The position numbers were made by a program, and so were the translations under genes. The notes below the pieces were generated by a model. It did no database searches, was not told where the DNA came from, and saw only the letters and a list, made by a program, of their open reading frames with translations. Of a stretch of 64,000 bases of DNA, positions 7,124 through 14,723 are shown piece by piece. Source of the stretch: Bacillus badius NBRC 15713. GTDB lineage: Bacteria > Bacillota > Bacilli > Bacillales > Domibacillaceae. The stretch's first letter is position 1; each line of letters starts with the position of its first letter. The stretch covers positions 1-64,000 of the forward strand of contig NZ_BCVF01000016.1 of the NCBI RefSeq assembly GCF_001591605.1, read 5' to 3'.

Positions 7124-8671
7124 TCACTTTGAAAAATAGCTGACATCATCGGGATTAATCCATGTCTTATTCTGCCAGCCATCTAAATCGTAATCATTCA
7201 TACATTCCTCAACAAACCTTTCCATCATCTCTGCTTCTCCATTGCTATTAGCAACGACAAGGTTCTCAAGACGAATGTTTTCGTGATTGCCGGAATAGTT
7301 TCTTTCATATAATTCATGTCGGCCTCCATACTCTGTTCCTACTACGTCCCAGAGCAATTTAATTAACTTGATTTTATTTACCGCATCAACATCGTTTGAA
7401 CCTCTGTACAGCTTATCGATAATTGGCCGGAGTTCCGGATTCTTGAAATCTCGTATGCTTGAAGGTTGAACAATTAAGCTTCCTGCCACCACATTTTCAA
7501 TAACTTCTTTAATTTTCGGCCACCCTTCCGACATGAAGACACGATAAGCAAGACCATAATTTAAGTTAGGCAAAACTGTGCCGTTCTTCCCCTCGTTCGG
7601 GTTCATTGCCATCGCATCGCTTAGTGCCCAGAACATATTCTTCCAAGCTATGACTTCTCCAACATTGGCTTGTACGCCACGAAATTGATCGGTTCCATTT
7701 ACCTTGACTGCCTTAATCAATAAGCCGGCGATAAAATCTAACTTTACTGCCAGCCTTGTGAGGCCATGGAACGTAAACCGATGCAAAAAACCGCTCTCTG
7801 CAAAGAAGTTATTAATCTTTTCTACATCTTTATAAATTAAAATGTTTTCCCAAGGTATTAAGGCGTTCTCAAATACAAGAACGGCATCATTTTCATCAAA
7901 ACGGCTGCTGAGTGGGTAATCAAATGGACTCCCCATAACTGCAGCATTCATTTCATAGGAAGTCCGGCATATCAATTTGACACCCGGCGTATCCATTGAC
8001 GCAACAAAGCACAGAGCCATATTTTCATCCTTAATCGGCGCTGCTCCATAATGAGCGACAAAGTTATAATTTGTTAGAGCAGATCCAGTAGCAACCATTT
8101 TTGCACCGCTCACAATGACGCCTTCTTCCGTTTCTCCTACGGCTTTAATGAAAATATCTTTTACTGCTTCTAACGGCTTATTGCGATCCACTGGCGGATT
8201 AATAATTGCATGGTTGAAAAACAAATTCTTCTCTTGCGCTTCTTTGTACCACCTTCTCGCATTATCAGCATAGGGAGCGTAATAATCAGGATCAGCACCA
8301 AGAGTTGCCAAGAAAGAAGCTTTGTAGTCTGGAGACCTCCCCATTTGCCCATAGGATAACTTTGCCCATTCAGCAATCGCATTTCGTGAGGCTAGCAGAT
8401 CTTCTGCTGTTTTATCAAACTGGAAAAATTTTTGCGTATATCCGCCATTGCCGGTATCTGTCTCTACCGTTAAAACGTTTTTTGTTTTTTCATCATGCAA
8501 AGCATCATAAAGACGTGCAATTGAACGGGCTGAATTGCGGAAAGCTGGATGAGTCGTTACATCTGCTACCTTCTCACCATGGATCCATACCTCGCGCCCA
8601 TCTCTTAAACTTTCCAAGTACTCTGCTCCTGTTAAAGGTCTATTGCCTGTAGCCGTTGATTGTGCGTTCAT
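7124..8671 (-). CDS. pheA: Phenol hydroxylase oxygenase component (HpaB/PheA1 family)
   Basis: Flavin-dependent monooxygenase of 515 aa in the 4-hydroxyphenylacetate 3-monooxygenase family (acyl-CoA dehydrogenase fold). Seen: LTGAEYLESLRDGREVWI at the start, the NHAIINPPVDRNKP segment, VSGAKMVATGSALTNYNFVAHYG (flavin/substrate region), and RGSNDVDAVNKIKLIKLLWD and NYSGNHENIR near the C-terminus. It needs reduced FAD from a partner reductase, probably that at 127-633. Family members hydroxylate phenol, 4-hydroxyphenylacetate or 4-hydroxybenzoate. Phenol to catechol is favoured because catechol 1,2-dioxygenase and ortho-pathway genes follow and no homoprotocatechuate genes do. It is the first gene of the operon, with a promoter and cre-like box upstream. 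Confidence 0.87.
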   Translation of the reverse strand: MNAQSTATGNRPLTGAEYLESLRDGREVWIHGEKVADVTTHPAFRNSARSIARLYDALHDEKTKNVLTVETDTGNGGYTQKFFQFDKTAEDLLASRNAIAEWAKLSYGQMGRSPDYKASFLATLGADPDYYAPYADNARRWYKEAQEKNLFFNHAIINPPVDRNKPLEAVKDIFIKAVGETEEGVIVSGAKMVATGSALTNYNFVAHYGAAPIKDENMALCFVASMDTPGVKLICRTSYEMNAAVMGSPFDYPLSSRFDENDAVLVFENALIPWENILIYKDVEKINNFFAESGFLHRFTFHGLTRLAVKLDFIAGLLIKAVKVNGTDQFRGVQANVGEVIAWKNMFWALSDAMAMNPNEGKNGTVLPNLNYGLAYRVFMSEGWPKIKEVIENVVAGSLIVQPSSIRDFKNPELRPIIDKLYRGSNDVDAVNKIKLIKLLWDVVGTEYGGRHELYERNYSGNHENIRLENLVVANSNGEAEMMERFVEECMNDYDLDGWQNKTWINPDDVSYFSK

Positions 8672-8702
8672 TTCTATTCCTCCTTATTTTTCCCCTCCGC
8701 TT

Positions 8703-8846
8703 TTAAAGCGCTTTCATGTTGTAATTAAATTATGCAGATTATTTAGAATAATTTGAACTGCAAAAATATAGGGTGTATTCGTGTCTTTATTTCAGTTTTT
8801 GTGGTTTGAATTTCAAAGAGATGTTTAAGACATAAATTATTTATGT
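8703..8846 (-). promoter_or_regulatory. Phenol operon promoter with cre-like box and palindrome
   Basis: Reading the minus strand, TTCAAA (8752-8757) and CATAAT (8729-8734) are 17 bases apart and suit a sigma-A promoter. A cre-like site TGAAAGCGCTTTAA (8703-8716; one mismatch to TGWAANCGNTNWCA) falls just after the predicted start site, where CcpA would block transcription. A perfect palindrome, ACATAAAT-T-ATTTATGT (8830-8846), lies about 75 bases upstream of the -35 and is a candidate site for the neighbouring regulator. Confidence 0.55.
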
Positions 8847-8867
8847 TAACTCTTGTCTATTAAAGAC

Positions 8868-8914
8868 AAAAAGATCGCCTATTCAATCCCGAAGAACGAA
8901 TAGGCGATCTTTTT
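8868..8914. terminator. Bidirectional terminator after the phenol regulator gene
   Basis: Perfect 17-base arms (AAAAAGATCGCCTATTC / GAATAGGCGATCTTTTT) around a 13-base loop. It overlaps the last bases of the regulator gene and separates its transcript from the phenol operon. Confidence 0.88.
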
Positions 8915-10724
8915 ATATTTTTAATACGGTAAAAGCATCCTCTCCCTCTATCACCCGTAAAGCAAAATAAATCTGTACAGCTAATTGACAGTTGAAACGT
9001 CCGATTCCTGTCTTTAAGTTAGATCGACAAAGCGACTCAATCTTTTCCATCCGATAACGCAATCCCGCAATGGATAAATGTAAATCGTCAGCTGTTTGCT
9101 GAAGGTTGCCGTTATGTTCTAAATAAGATTTTAATGTAATAACTAAATTTCCCTGACTTAGTTCATCGTGCTCAATTAAATCGCCAATTGTCCTTCTACA
9201 AAACTCAATCAACTCCTGCTGATTACTGCCTTTTAAGAACATAATAACCGGTTCCAATTCTTCAAAGCAGGAAATCCTGCTGTCTGTCGGATAAGCGATC
9301 TCCAAAAAGTCACATATTTGGCAAGCATCTTCATAACTTTTTGATAAGTTTTTTAAATGATCGACTTTGCGCCCAGTTCCGATATACATCTTTACATACT
9401 TAAATTCTTTTTGAATGGCAGACTGCAACTTTGCTGAAAACCGTTCTATTTTTGAATAGTCTTCTTCTAACAACACAAAGATAATGTATTGATCTTTCAA
9501 AAACACCTCCATCTCTGGATACAGCAAGCAAATATAATGGAGGATCCCTTTCCGTTTTGAATCAGTGTCAACTTTCAATGTAAGAATGCGGCTTGAGTGG
9601 TGGGGGTTAAGATTAAAAATATGTGTATACCTTTGAAGAGTGTGTTCGTCATAGTTATTATTTAAAATTTCTTCAAAAAAATCTTCTTTTTTTCTCCAGA
9701 GAGCTTTCGTTAATTTATGCTGATGAAACATTTGTATTGAGAAAACTGTAAGTGCCCGTTCGGTTATCATTCGCTCCTTTTGCAAAAGTTCTTCGTTGCC
9801 AATAACAACTAAGCGGCCGAGGTTTTCATTATGAGCGCGGATAGAGAATGTATCAATCTGCTTTAGCTTCTTCTTACGCCCTCCCTTATCCTTTATCCAG
9901 TTTTGATAAGCCTCTTCATCCTCTGAACACACAAAAGCGCATTCCAACTTTTCAAAATAATAATCGATCACAATGCTTTTTTGCAGCGTGTCGGCAAGAA
10001 AGTGAATGGTATCTTTGACACTCTTGTCTGCCAGCAGCATGTCCGTTAATTGCTTTTGAACTTGCTCTGAATGGATAATATTTTCATTCAACTGCTGAAC
10101 TTCTTTATAAGCGCGATCTAGCTCTGATAATAGCGATTCCGCTTTATAGTACCGCAAATCTTGCTGATGGCGCTTATCCTGTTCATCAACTGTTTTCGCC
10201 ACAAAACGGCAGTGCGGATCCCCCTTTCCTTGGCATTGCTCTTCAATAACCAATACCTCTTTTCCGAAAGTTTTCGTTAAATAACCACTTGCATAACCAA
10301 TAAGCGTCCAGCAAATCGGATCCTCACTGTAGCCATAATGATTAACGTGTTCCACGGCTTCAAAGGAGTTTTTCCAAAAACCTGTAAAACAAAGGCCTGC
10401 CTCGTTCAGTTCAATTACATCCTGTTCGACTGTAACTATTCCTTCTAATGTGTGTAAATAAGGACCTGCCAATATAAGCTCCTGCTTTGAATCCCAATTA
10501 AACATTTTTTCAATGGTTTCTCCATCTCTATATCCCCAAGCCCATCCATATCTCATTAAAAATCCCTTTGCCCGCTCCATCCCTAAGGTATTGACTAAAT
10601 CCCTGCGCAGAATCCCCAATGCTTCCACAGGCACTAGAGCCATTCTTCTATCACTAAATTTAATCTCGCCAGTACGGGGATTTACATCAATTAAATTGTC
10701 AAAAAGCAACTGATAAGATTTCAT
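8913..10724 (-). CDS. XylR_N-V4R sensor fused to a PucR/CdaR-type HTH regulator
   Basis: A 603-aa predicted activator. Residues about 5-95 resemble the XylR/DmpR aromatic-sensing domain (INPRTGEIxF..RMALVPVEALGILRRDL). Residues 110-185 are a V4R domain with the metal-type spacing CQGKGDPHCRF. A coiled-coil linker (about 190-230), a CdaR-like middle region (about 330-480) and a C-terminal PucR-type HTH (SYLEHNGNLQQTADDL..AGLRYRMEKIE) follow. In DmpR/XylR the same sensor drives a sigma-54 AAA+ domain; here that is absent, which fits the sigma-A-like promoter of the adjacent operon. TTG at 10745 is a possible earlier start, but ATG at 10724 has GGGGGTGG eight bases upstream. It is co-oriented with and directly upstream of the phenol genes and most likely senses phenol. 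Confidence 0.82.
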   Translation of the reverse strand: MKSYQLLFDNLIDVNPRTGEIKFSDRRMALVPVEALGILRRDLVNTLGMERAKGFLMRYGWAWGYRDGETIEKMFNWDSKQELILAGPYLHTLEGIVTVEQDVIELNEAGLCFTGFWKNSFEAVEHVNHYGYSEDPICWTLIGYASGYLTKTFGKEVLVIEEQCQGKGDPHCRFVAKTVDEQDKRHQQDLRYYKAESLLSELDRAYKEVQQLNENIIHSEQVQKQLTDMLLADKSVKDTIHFLADTLQKSIVIDYYFEKLECAFVCSEDEEAYQNWIKDKGGRKKKLKQIDTFSIRAHNENLGRLVVIGNEELLQKERMITERALTVFSIQMFHQHKLTKALWRKKEDFFEEILNNNYDEHTLQRYTHIFNLNPHHSSRILTLKVDTDSKRKGILHYICLLYPEMEVFLKDQYIIFVLLEEDYSKIERFSAKLQSAIQKEFKYVKMYIGTGRKVDHLKNLSKSYEDACQICDFLEIAYPTDSRISCFEELEPVIMFLKGSNQQELIEFCRRTIGDLIEHDELSQGNLVITLKSYLEHNGNLQQTADDLHLSIAGLRYRMEKIESLCRSNLKTGIGRFNCQLAVQIYFALRVIEGEDAFTVLKI

Positions 10725-10748
10725 TTCTCCCCACCCCCAGATCAAAAA

Positions 10749-10762
10749 TGTTTACGCTTACA
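10749..10762 (-). promoter_or_regulatory. cre-like box upstream of the phenol regulator
   Basis: TGTAAGCGTAAACA on the minus strand matches the CcpA consensus TGWAANCGNTNWCA at all but one position and is nearly palindromic. It lies 25 bases before the ATG of the regulator gene, suggesting carbon catabolite repression of the activator itself. Confidence 0.6.
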
Positions 10763-11116
10763 ATAATCTATATTTAAAATATTAGCAATATTCGTTCTCA
10801 TTACAAACCATAAAAAAGTGCAGGCTAAAGCTGTTTTTATATACTTTTTTACAGTTGTATAAAAAGCCTTCATAAAAATAACCGCTTTTATATGTTTTTA
10901 TAAAAGTTAACCTTTAGTTTTATTTATATACTTTATGGAGGTTGATCTTTTTACGGTTTTCTCTTTTTGTTAAGTAACAATAAAGTCATTTAAAAAATAA
11001 TAAAGTTGTTAAAGAAACATCAGTCATGCTATTTAACAATTGGGCCAGATTGTGGAGGATAATTGCTGCAAACGGGGTGTTGATAAAAATTACAATGCTA
11101 TCCGTGTTTAAATATC
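10763..11116. other. AT-rich gap without a recognised gene
   Basis: About 350 very AT-rich bases between the regulator promoter and the terminator of the broken glycerophosphodiesterase gene. Short ACTTTTTTACAG / TATAAAAA patches repeat, but no reading frame with a ribosome site and no strong hairpin was seen. Confidence 0.5.
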
Positions 11117-11154
11117 AAAAATCTCGCCAATTCACAATCGATTGACGAGATTTT
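11117..11154. terminator. Terminator after the glycerophosphodiesterase pseudogene
   Basis: Arms AAAAATCTCGCCAAT / ATTGACGAGATTTT with one internal mismatch, giving a T run on either strand. It lies 66 bases after the end of the minus-strand gene. Confidence 0.8.
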
Positions 11155-11219
11155 ATATTTTTCTTAAAATCCCATTACGTAGAACACCTTTGTCATATTC
11201 ATTTATTCTAACAATGATA

Positions 11220-12034
11220 TTAAGGTATAATCACATCTGTTTCAATCAATCGAGGATGAATACTTTTCGCTTTTTCATATGCTTCAGCAGAATTAACTGA
11301 GTATACATGCAGTTTTAGGCCTGCTTTTTTAATTTCTTTGGCAGTTTCTTTATCTACATTGTTAATTGATGTTGAGTAAATGGCGTTATCATATTGTTTT
11401 AATTCTTCAATATCAGCATCTACATTTTTTAATGCATTTCCAAGGAATGTCACAGTTGCTTCTGGGTACCATTCGTTAAATTGATTTCGAATATCATCAT
11501 TGCTTAGTACAAAGAATGAATGATTTAATACTTTGGCTTCCTCAGCTTCTTCCATAATACTGTCTACGAATTCCTTATCACCCCAGTCGCCTTTTGAACC
11601 ATCAAAATTAATACCAATATTGTATTTATGAGCTTCCTCTAAAACTTCCTCAAGTGTTGGTACTTTATAATCTGTTACATTTCCTTCTTTATCTTCAATA
11701 TCAAAACTTTGAATTTCTTCTAATGTTAAATCTTTTACCTCTCCAGAGCCTGTCGTAGTACGGTCAACCGTTTTATCATGCATTAATATGTATTGGCCGT
11801 CCTTGGTTTTTTGGACATCAATTTCAACAAAGCCATACCCCCTAATAGTCCAGCCTGAGTTATCGCTTCTAATGTGTTCTCAGGAGCCGCCACTTGTGCG
11901 CCACGATGAGCACTTAACTCCGTTTTGCTGCTTTGTAACCAGTTATCATTCGGGGCTGCACTTGCAGCACCTCCAAACAAAGATGTTGCCAACATAAACG
12001 GCACAGTCAACGACAAGATTCTTTTCTTTTTCAC
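11220..12034 (-). pseudogene. Glycerophosphodiester phosphodiesterase, frameshifted
   Basis: Secreted GDPD that would hydrolyse glycerophosphodiesters to glycerol-3-phosphate. The GTG at 12034 opens a signal peptide (KKKRILSLTVPFMLATSLFGGAASA), followed by the catalytic start ELSAHRGAQVAAPENTLEAI. Translation then leaves frame at a C5 tract (G5 on the coding strand) at 11838-11842. The continuing frame reads YGFVEIDVQ...DGQYILMHDKTVDRTT and runs on to IETDVIIP, so both halves together give a complete domain. It is either a genuine frameshift (or phase-variable homopolymer) or a sequencing error. Both halves keep their motifs, so any mutation is recent. Confidence 0.85.
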
Positions 12035-12638
12035 TGTTCTCCACTTCCTATTCTTTAATATTTGGTGCGCTTTCACAATACATAAACAGTGTAAATAGCA
12101 CATTAATTTTTTATTACGTTTAAGATAATTTTGTTGTTTTTTGTCGTTCACTTAAAAAACACTTGTTGACTATGTGCTTCAATCTGCCATTGGCCTGTAT
12201 AGTAAACCTTCCCCTATTAAAACATTTGTTACAAGCAGCCTGACCAGCAAATACCAGCGGATTGTGCAGCAGCACATGTGAAGAAGTTCTGAAGCGAATG
12301 TTACCTGTATGTTGCGCGGCAACTGAGTAACGTTCCATAAGTCGATATCGAAAATTCTTTAAACCAATGATGCTCAAGTGAATGAAATGAGAGAAATCAT
12401 CGTTTATCTGCATGTTCAATTTGTTCTAAAATTTCTCTGTATACTTTTGCATACGGCTTTTTATATTGTTCAGGGTTTTGCATTTCTGCATCAATAATTT
12501 AATTCAGATTTGATATTCATTTAAATATTTAGGATCACATTCCGCAGCCAAATAATAAAGAATCAACTATTACAAACAATAACCGATTAAGTTTAGGATT
12601 TTTAAATTTCCCGACTAGTTTACACTGTTTTAAATAGC
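12035..12638. other. Decayed or non-coding stretch
   Basis: About 600 bases without a convincing gene. A 99-codon minus-strand frame (12120-12419) has odd composition, no ribosome site and no motif I recognise. Just upstream, about 12400-12485, another minus-strand frame begins MQNPEQYKKPYAKVY and stops after about 28 residues; this looks like the remnant of a real protein. I could not identify either fragment. Confidence 0.4.
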
Positions 12639-12678
12639 AAAAAGCCATCTATTCATTCCAAAGAGCAGATGGCTTTTT
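12639..12678. terminator. Terminator downstream of the GNAT gene
   Basis: Perfect 12-base arms AAAAAGCCATCT / AGATGGCTTTTT around a 16-base loop. It would end the minus-strand epimerase-acyltransferase transcript. Confidence 0.85.
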
Positions 12679-12779
12679 GCTTTACATATTCTTTATTAAA
12701 GGTGAAATTCAGTTTAGGGACTTAGCCCATTGTAGAGATTTAAAAAGGTACACTATTCAATTAACGGATAATGAAAAAA

Positions 12780-13493
12780 TCATCCCTGTGCAACATTTTT
12801 TCTAAAATCAACCCACTGCACACCTTCACGGTTTTCCATACGGATTCCTCTCCATCCCTGTGCAAGCAATTTCTGCTGTCCGGCTGTGTCATCCATACGG
12901 AGAGTTGTAAATTCCCAGTTTTCTTTGCTGTTATCCTTGTCTAGTTCCTTGACGAAGATGTAACGCAGACGATTGCCGTATTTTTCTTTCAGTGCAGCAA
13001 TCTCCATTCCTTGGGCAAATTTATCCTTCAAGCTAGGAATGTTAAAGGGGGCTACTGTACAACAAACATACTTGTATTGTTTGTCAAGAAGCTCTAATTC
13101 TTTCATGATCCATTGGGCAAGCGTCTTTTGCAGACCATTTCCGCGATAATCCGGATGTACATTTGAAATTTCCTGATAGATTACATCCAATAATTCCTCT
13201 TCTGTTAAACCGATATCGCGGCCTAAATGGCCATCCTCGTCGACGGGAGGCTCCATGAGCGCCCGGAAAGCGATCAGCTGATCGTCTGCAAATGCGCCGA
13301 TTACCAATCCTTTGCCTTCTAGAATGTATTGAAATTGTTCACGAGAAAGCGGCTCTAATACTGCCTTGTTTTCCAACGTTTCCGTCACGAACTGCTGCAA
13401 TGCCAAAATATCGTCCAGCTGAGCAAGCGACAACGGCACAATACGGACGGATTGGCCGCTGCTATTTAATGTTCCTTCATAAATTACTTTCAT
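12780..13493 (-). CDS. GNAT acyltransferase (candidate D-amino acid N-succinyltransferase)
   Basis: A 237-aa GCN5-related acyltransferase. Seen: the acyl-CoA binding segment VHPDYRGNGLQKTLAQWIMKEL (R/Q-x-x-G-x-G/A type), preceded by a strand containing IGAFADDQLIAFRAL. ATG at 13493 is preferred because AAAGGAGG lies seven bases upstream; it begins 17 bases after the upstream racemase gene, so the two form an operon. In Geobacillus, an N-succinylamino acid racemase is known to work with a GNAT succinyltransferase acting on D-amino acids and an M20 desuccinylase. The same three families occur here within 6 kb, which suggests the same job. The acyl donor and acceptor are inferred. Confidence 0.75.
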   Translation of the reverse strand: MKVIYEGTLNSSGQSVRIVPLSLAQLDDILALQQFVTETLENKAVLEPLSREQFQYILEGKGLVIGAFADDQLIAFRALMEPPVDEDGHLGRDIGLTEEELLDVIYQEISNVHPDYRGNGLQKTLAQWIMKELELLDKQYKYVCCTVAPFNIPSLKDKFAQGMEIAALKEKYGNRLRYIFVKELDKDNSKENWEFTTLRMDDTAGQQKLLAQGWRGIRMENREGVQWVDFRKNVAQG

Positions 13494-13509
13494 CACAGTT
13501 CCTCCTTTA

Positions 13510-14619
13510 TTACCGGATAGTTGCTTCAAAAACCGTTAAATCTGCCAACGTATGTTCATCCACATCCACACCAAGTCCCGGCTTGTCAGTTAAGCGGATA
13601 AACGGTACATCATACGCCAAATTCCCAACATCTTTTGAGAACTTTAACGGCCCAGTTAATTCTACGCTAGTAATGACTTTTTTCGCGAAAGCGACATGAA
13701 AGCCGGCAGCAGAGCCAATGGATGACTCGACCATGGAACCGACCTGGCATTCAAGTCCGGCCATTTCTGCTTGATGAGCAAGCTTTACAGCAGGGTAAAT
13801 GCCTCCGCATTTCATCAATTTGATATTCACTTTATCAGCAGCCTTTTTCTCGATTACTTCACGCATTTCGCGAGGACCTTTTAGTCCTTCATCCACCATT
13901 AAAGGGATGTCTGTCTTTGACCGGATAAAGGCCATCCCATTCATATCATCCGCTAATACAGGCTGCTCCAGCCAGTCGAGGTTTGCTTCCTGAAGAGCGC
14001 GAATGGCCGTTAACGTTGTAGCGCTGTTTACCCAGCCTTGATTCACATCTACGCGAATAGCAATCTCCTCTCCTACTCGCGCTCTGACCGCTTTAACGCG
14101 CTCAACATCTCTTTTTACATCCTTGCCCACCTTCATTTTAAATGATTGATATCCCTGTTCGACCATAGCAGCCGCCTCTTCAGCCATATGCTCCGGCTCT
14201 CCAATGCTTAACACGTGTGTGATCGGAAACTCGTTGTGATAGCGCCCTCCGATTAACTGATAAACCGGCTGTCCCAGCTTTTTACCTAAAATATCGAAGC
14301 AAGCAATGTCAATGGCGGCCTTAGCAGCTGGCGCTCCATAAACAGTTTTGTTCATGATATCATGCAGCTTCTCCAACTCGAGCGGGTTTTTGCCAATAAC
14401 AGCGGGAGCCAATGTATTTTTTAATGTATAAAACGCTCCTTCCCAGGTTTCGCCTGTTACATGTTCATCGGCGACGCTTTCTCCGTAGCCCGTAATTCCC
14501 TCGTCCGTTTCAACCTTTACAATGATGGAAGGCATGTAGTCGTATGTGTGATAACTGACGATAAATGGCGTGTGTAAAGGGAAATGAGCTGCGTATAAGT
14601 GAATAGCTGTAATTTTCAT
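13510..14619 (-). CDS. Enolase-superfamily racemase/epimerase (N-succinylamino acid racemase-like)
   Basis: A 369-aa muconate lactonizing enzyme subgroup protein. Seen: FKMKVGKD with the KxK acid/base lysine, metal ligands in DVNQGW, LEQPV and VDEG, and the opposite lysine in NIKLMKCGG, then GSMVESSIGSAAG. Both lysines are present, as needed for 1,1-proton transfer on either face. The family includes o-succinylbenzoate synthase, N-succinylamino acid racemase and dipeptide epimerases. No menaquinone or peptidoglycan-recycling genes are adjacent, while a GNAT and an M20 hydrolase are, favouring N-acylamino acid racemisation. A dipeptide epimerase remains possible. It is divergent from the regulator at 14724, with a palindrome between them. 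Confidence 0.8.
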   Translation of the reverse strand: MKITAIHLYAAHFPLHTPFIVSYHTYDYMPSIIVKVETDEGITGYGESVADEHVTGETWEGAFYTLKNTLAPAVIGKNPLELEKLHDIMNKTVYGAPAAKAAIDIACFDILGKKLGQPVYQLIGGRYHNEFPITHVLSIGEPEHMAEEAAAMVEQGYQSFKMKVGKDVKRDVERVKAVRARVGEEIAIRVDVNQGWVNSATTLTAIRALQEANLDWLEQPVLADDMNGMAFIRSKTDIPLMVDEGLKGPREMREVIEKKAADKVNIKLMKCGGIYPAVKLAHQAEMAGLECQVGSMVESSIGSAAGFHVAFAKKVITSVELTGPLKFSKDVGNLAYDVPFIRLTDKPGLGVDVDEHTLADLTVFEATIR

Positions 14620-14664
14620 AAAATGTTCTTCCTTTCAGTTTACAATAGATTTTTATATTTGGTA

Positions 14665-14695
14665 TAGTTATCGTTAAATAGACGCTAAATAACTA
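14665..14695. promoter_or_regulatory. Palindromic operator between the racemase and regulator genes
   Basis: Arms TAGTTATCGTTA / CTAAATAACTA flank a core containing AATAGACGCTAA (14677-14688). The identical 12-base core recurs at 17513-17524 before the antiporter gene. It is a candidate binding site for the regulator encoded at 14724-15992, which would also control its own gene. Confidence 0.5.
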
Positions 14696-14723
14696 AAGTT
14701 TTACATTTCATATAGGAGCTGGA

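Noticed and set aside
7124-8671. Oxygenase as a true 4-hydroxyphenylacetate 3-hydroxylase
   Set aside because: No homoprotocatechuate 2,3-dioxygenase or downstream hpa genes occur; catechol genes follow instead. The substrate still needs an assay.
12120-12419. A 99-codon minus-strand frame considered as a transposase remnant
   Set aside because: No transposase motif, ribosome site or terminal repeats could be seen; left as unassigned.
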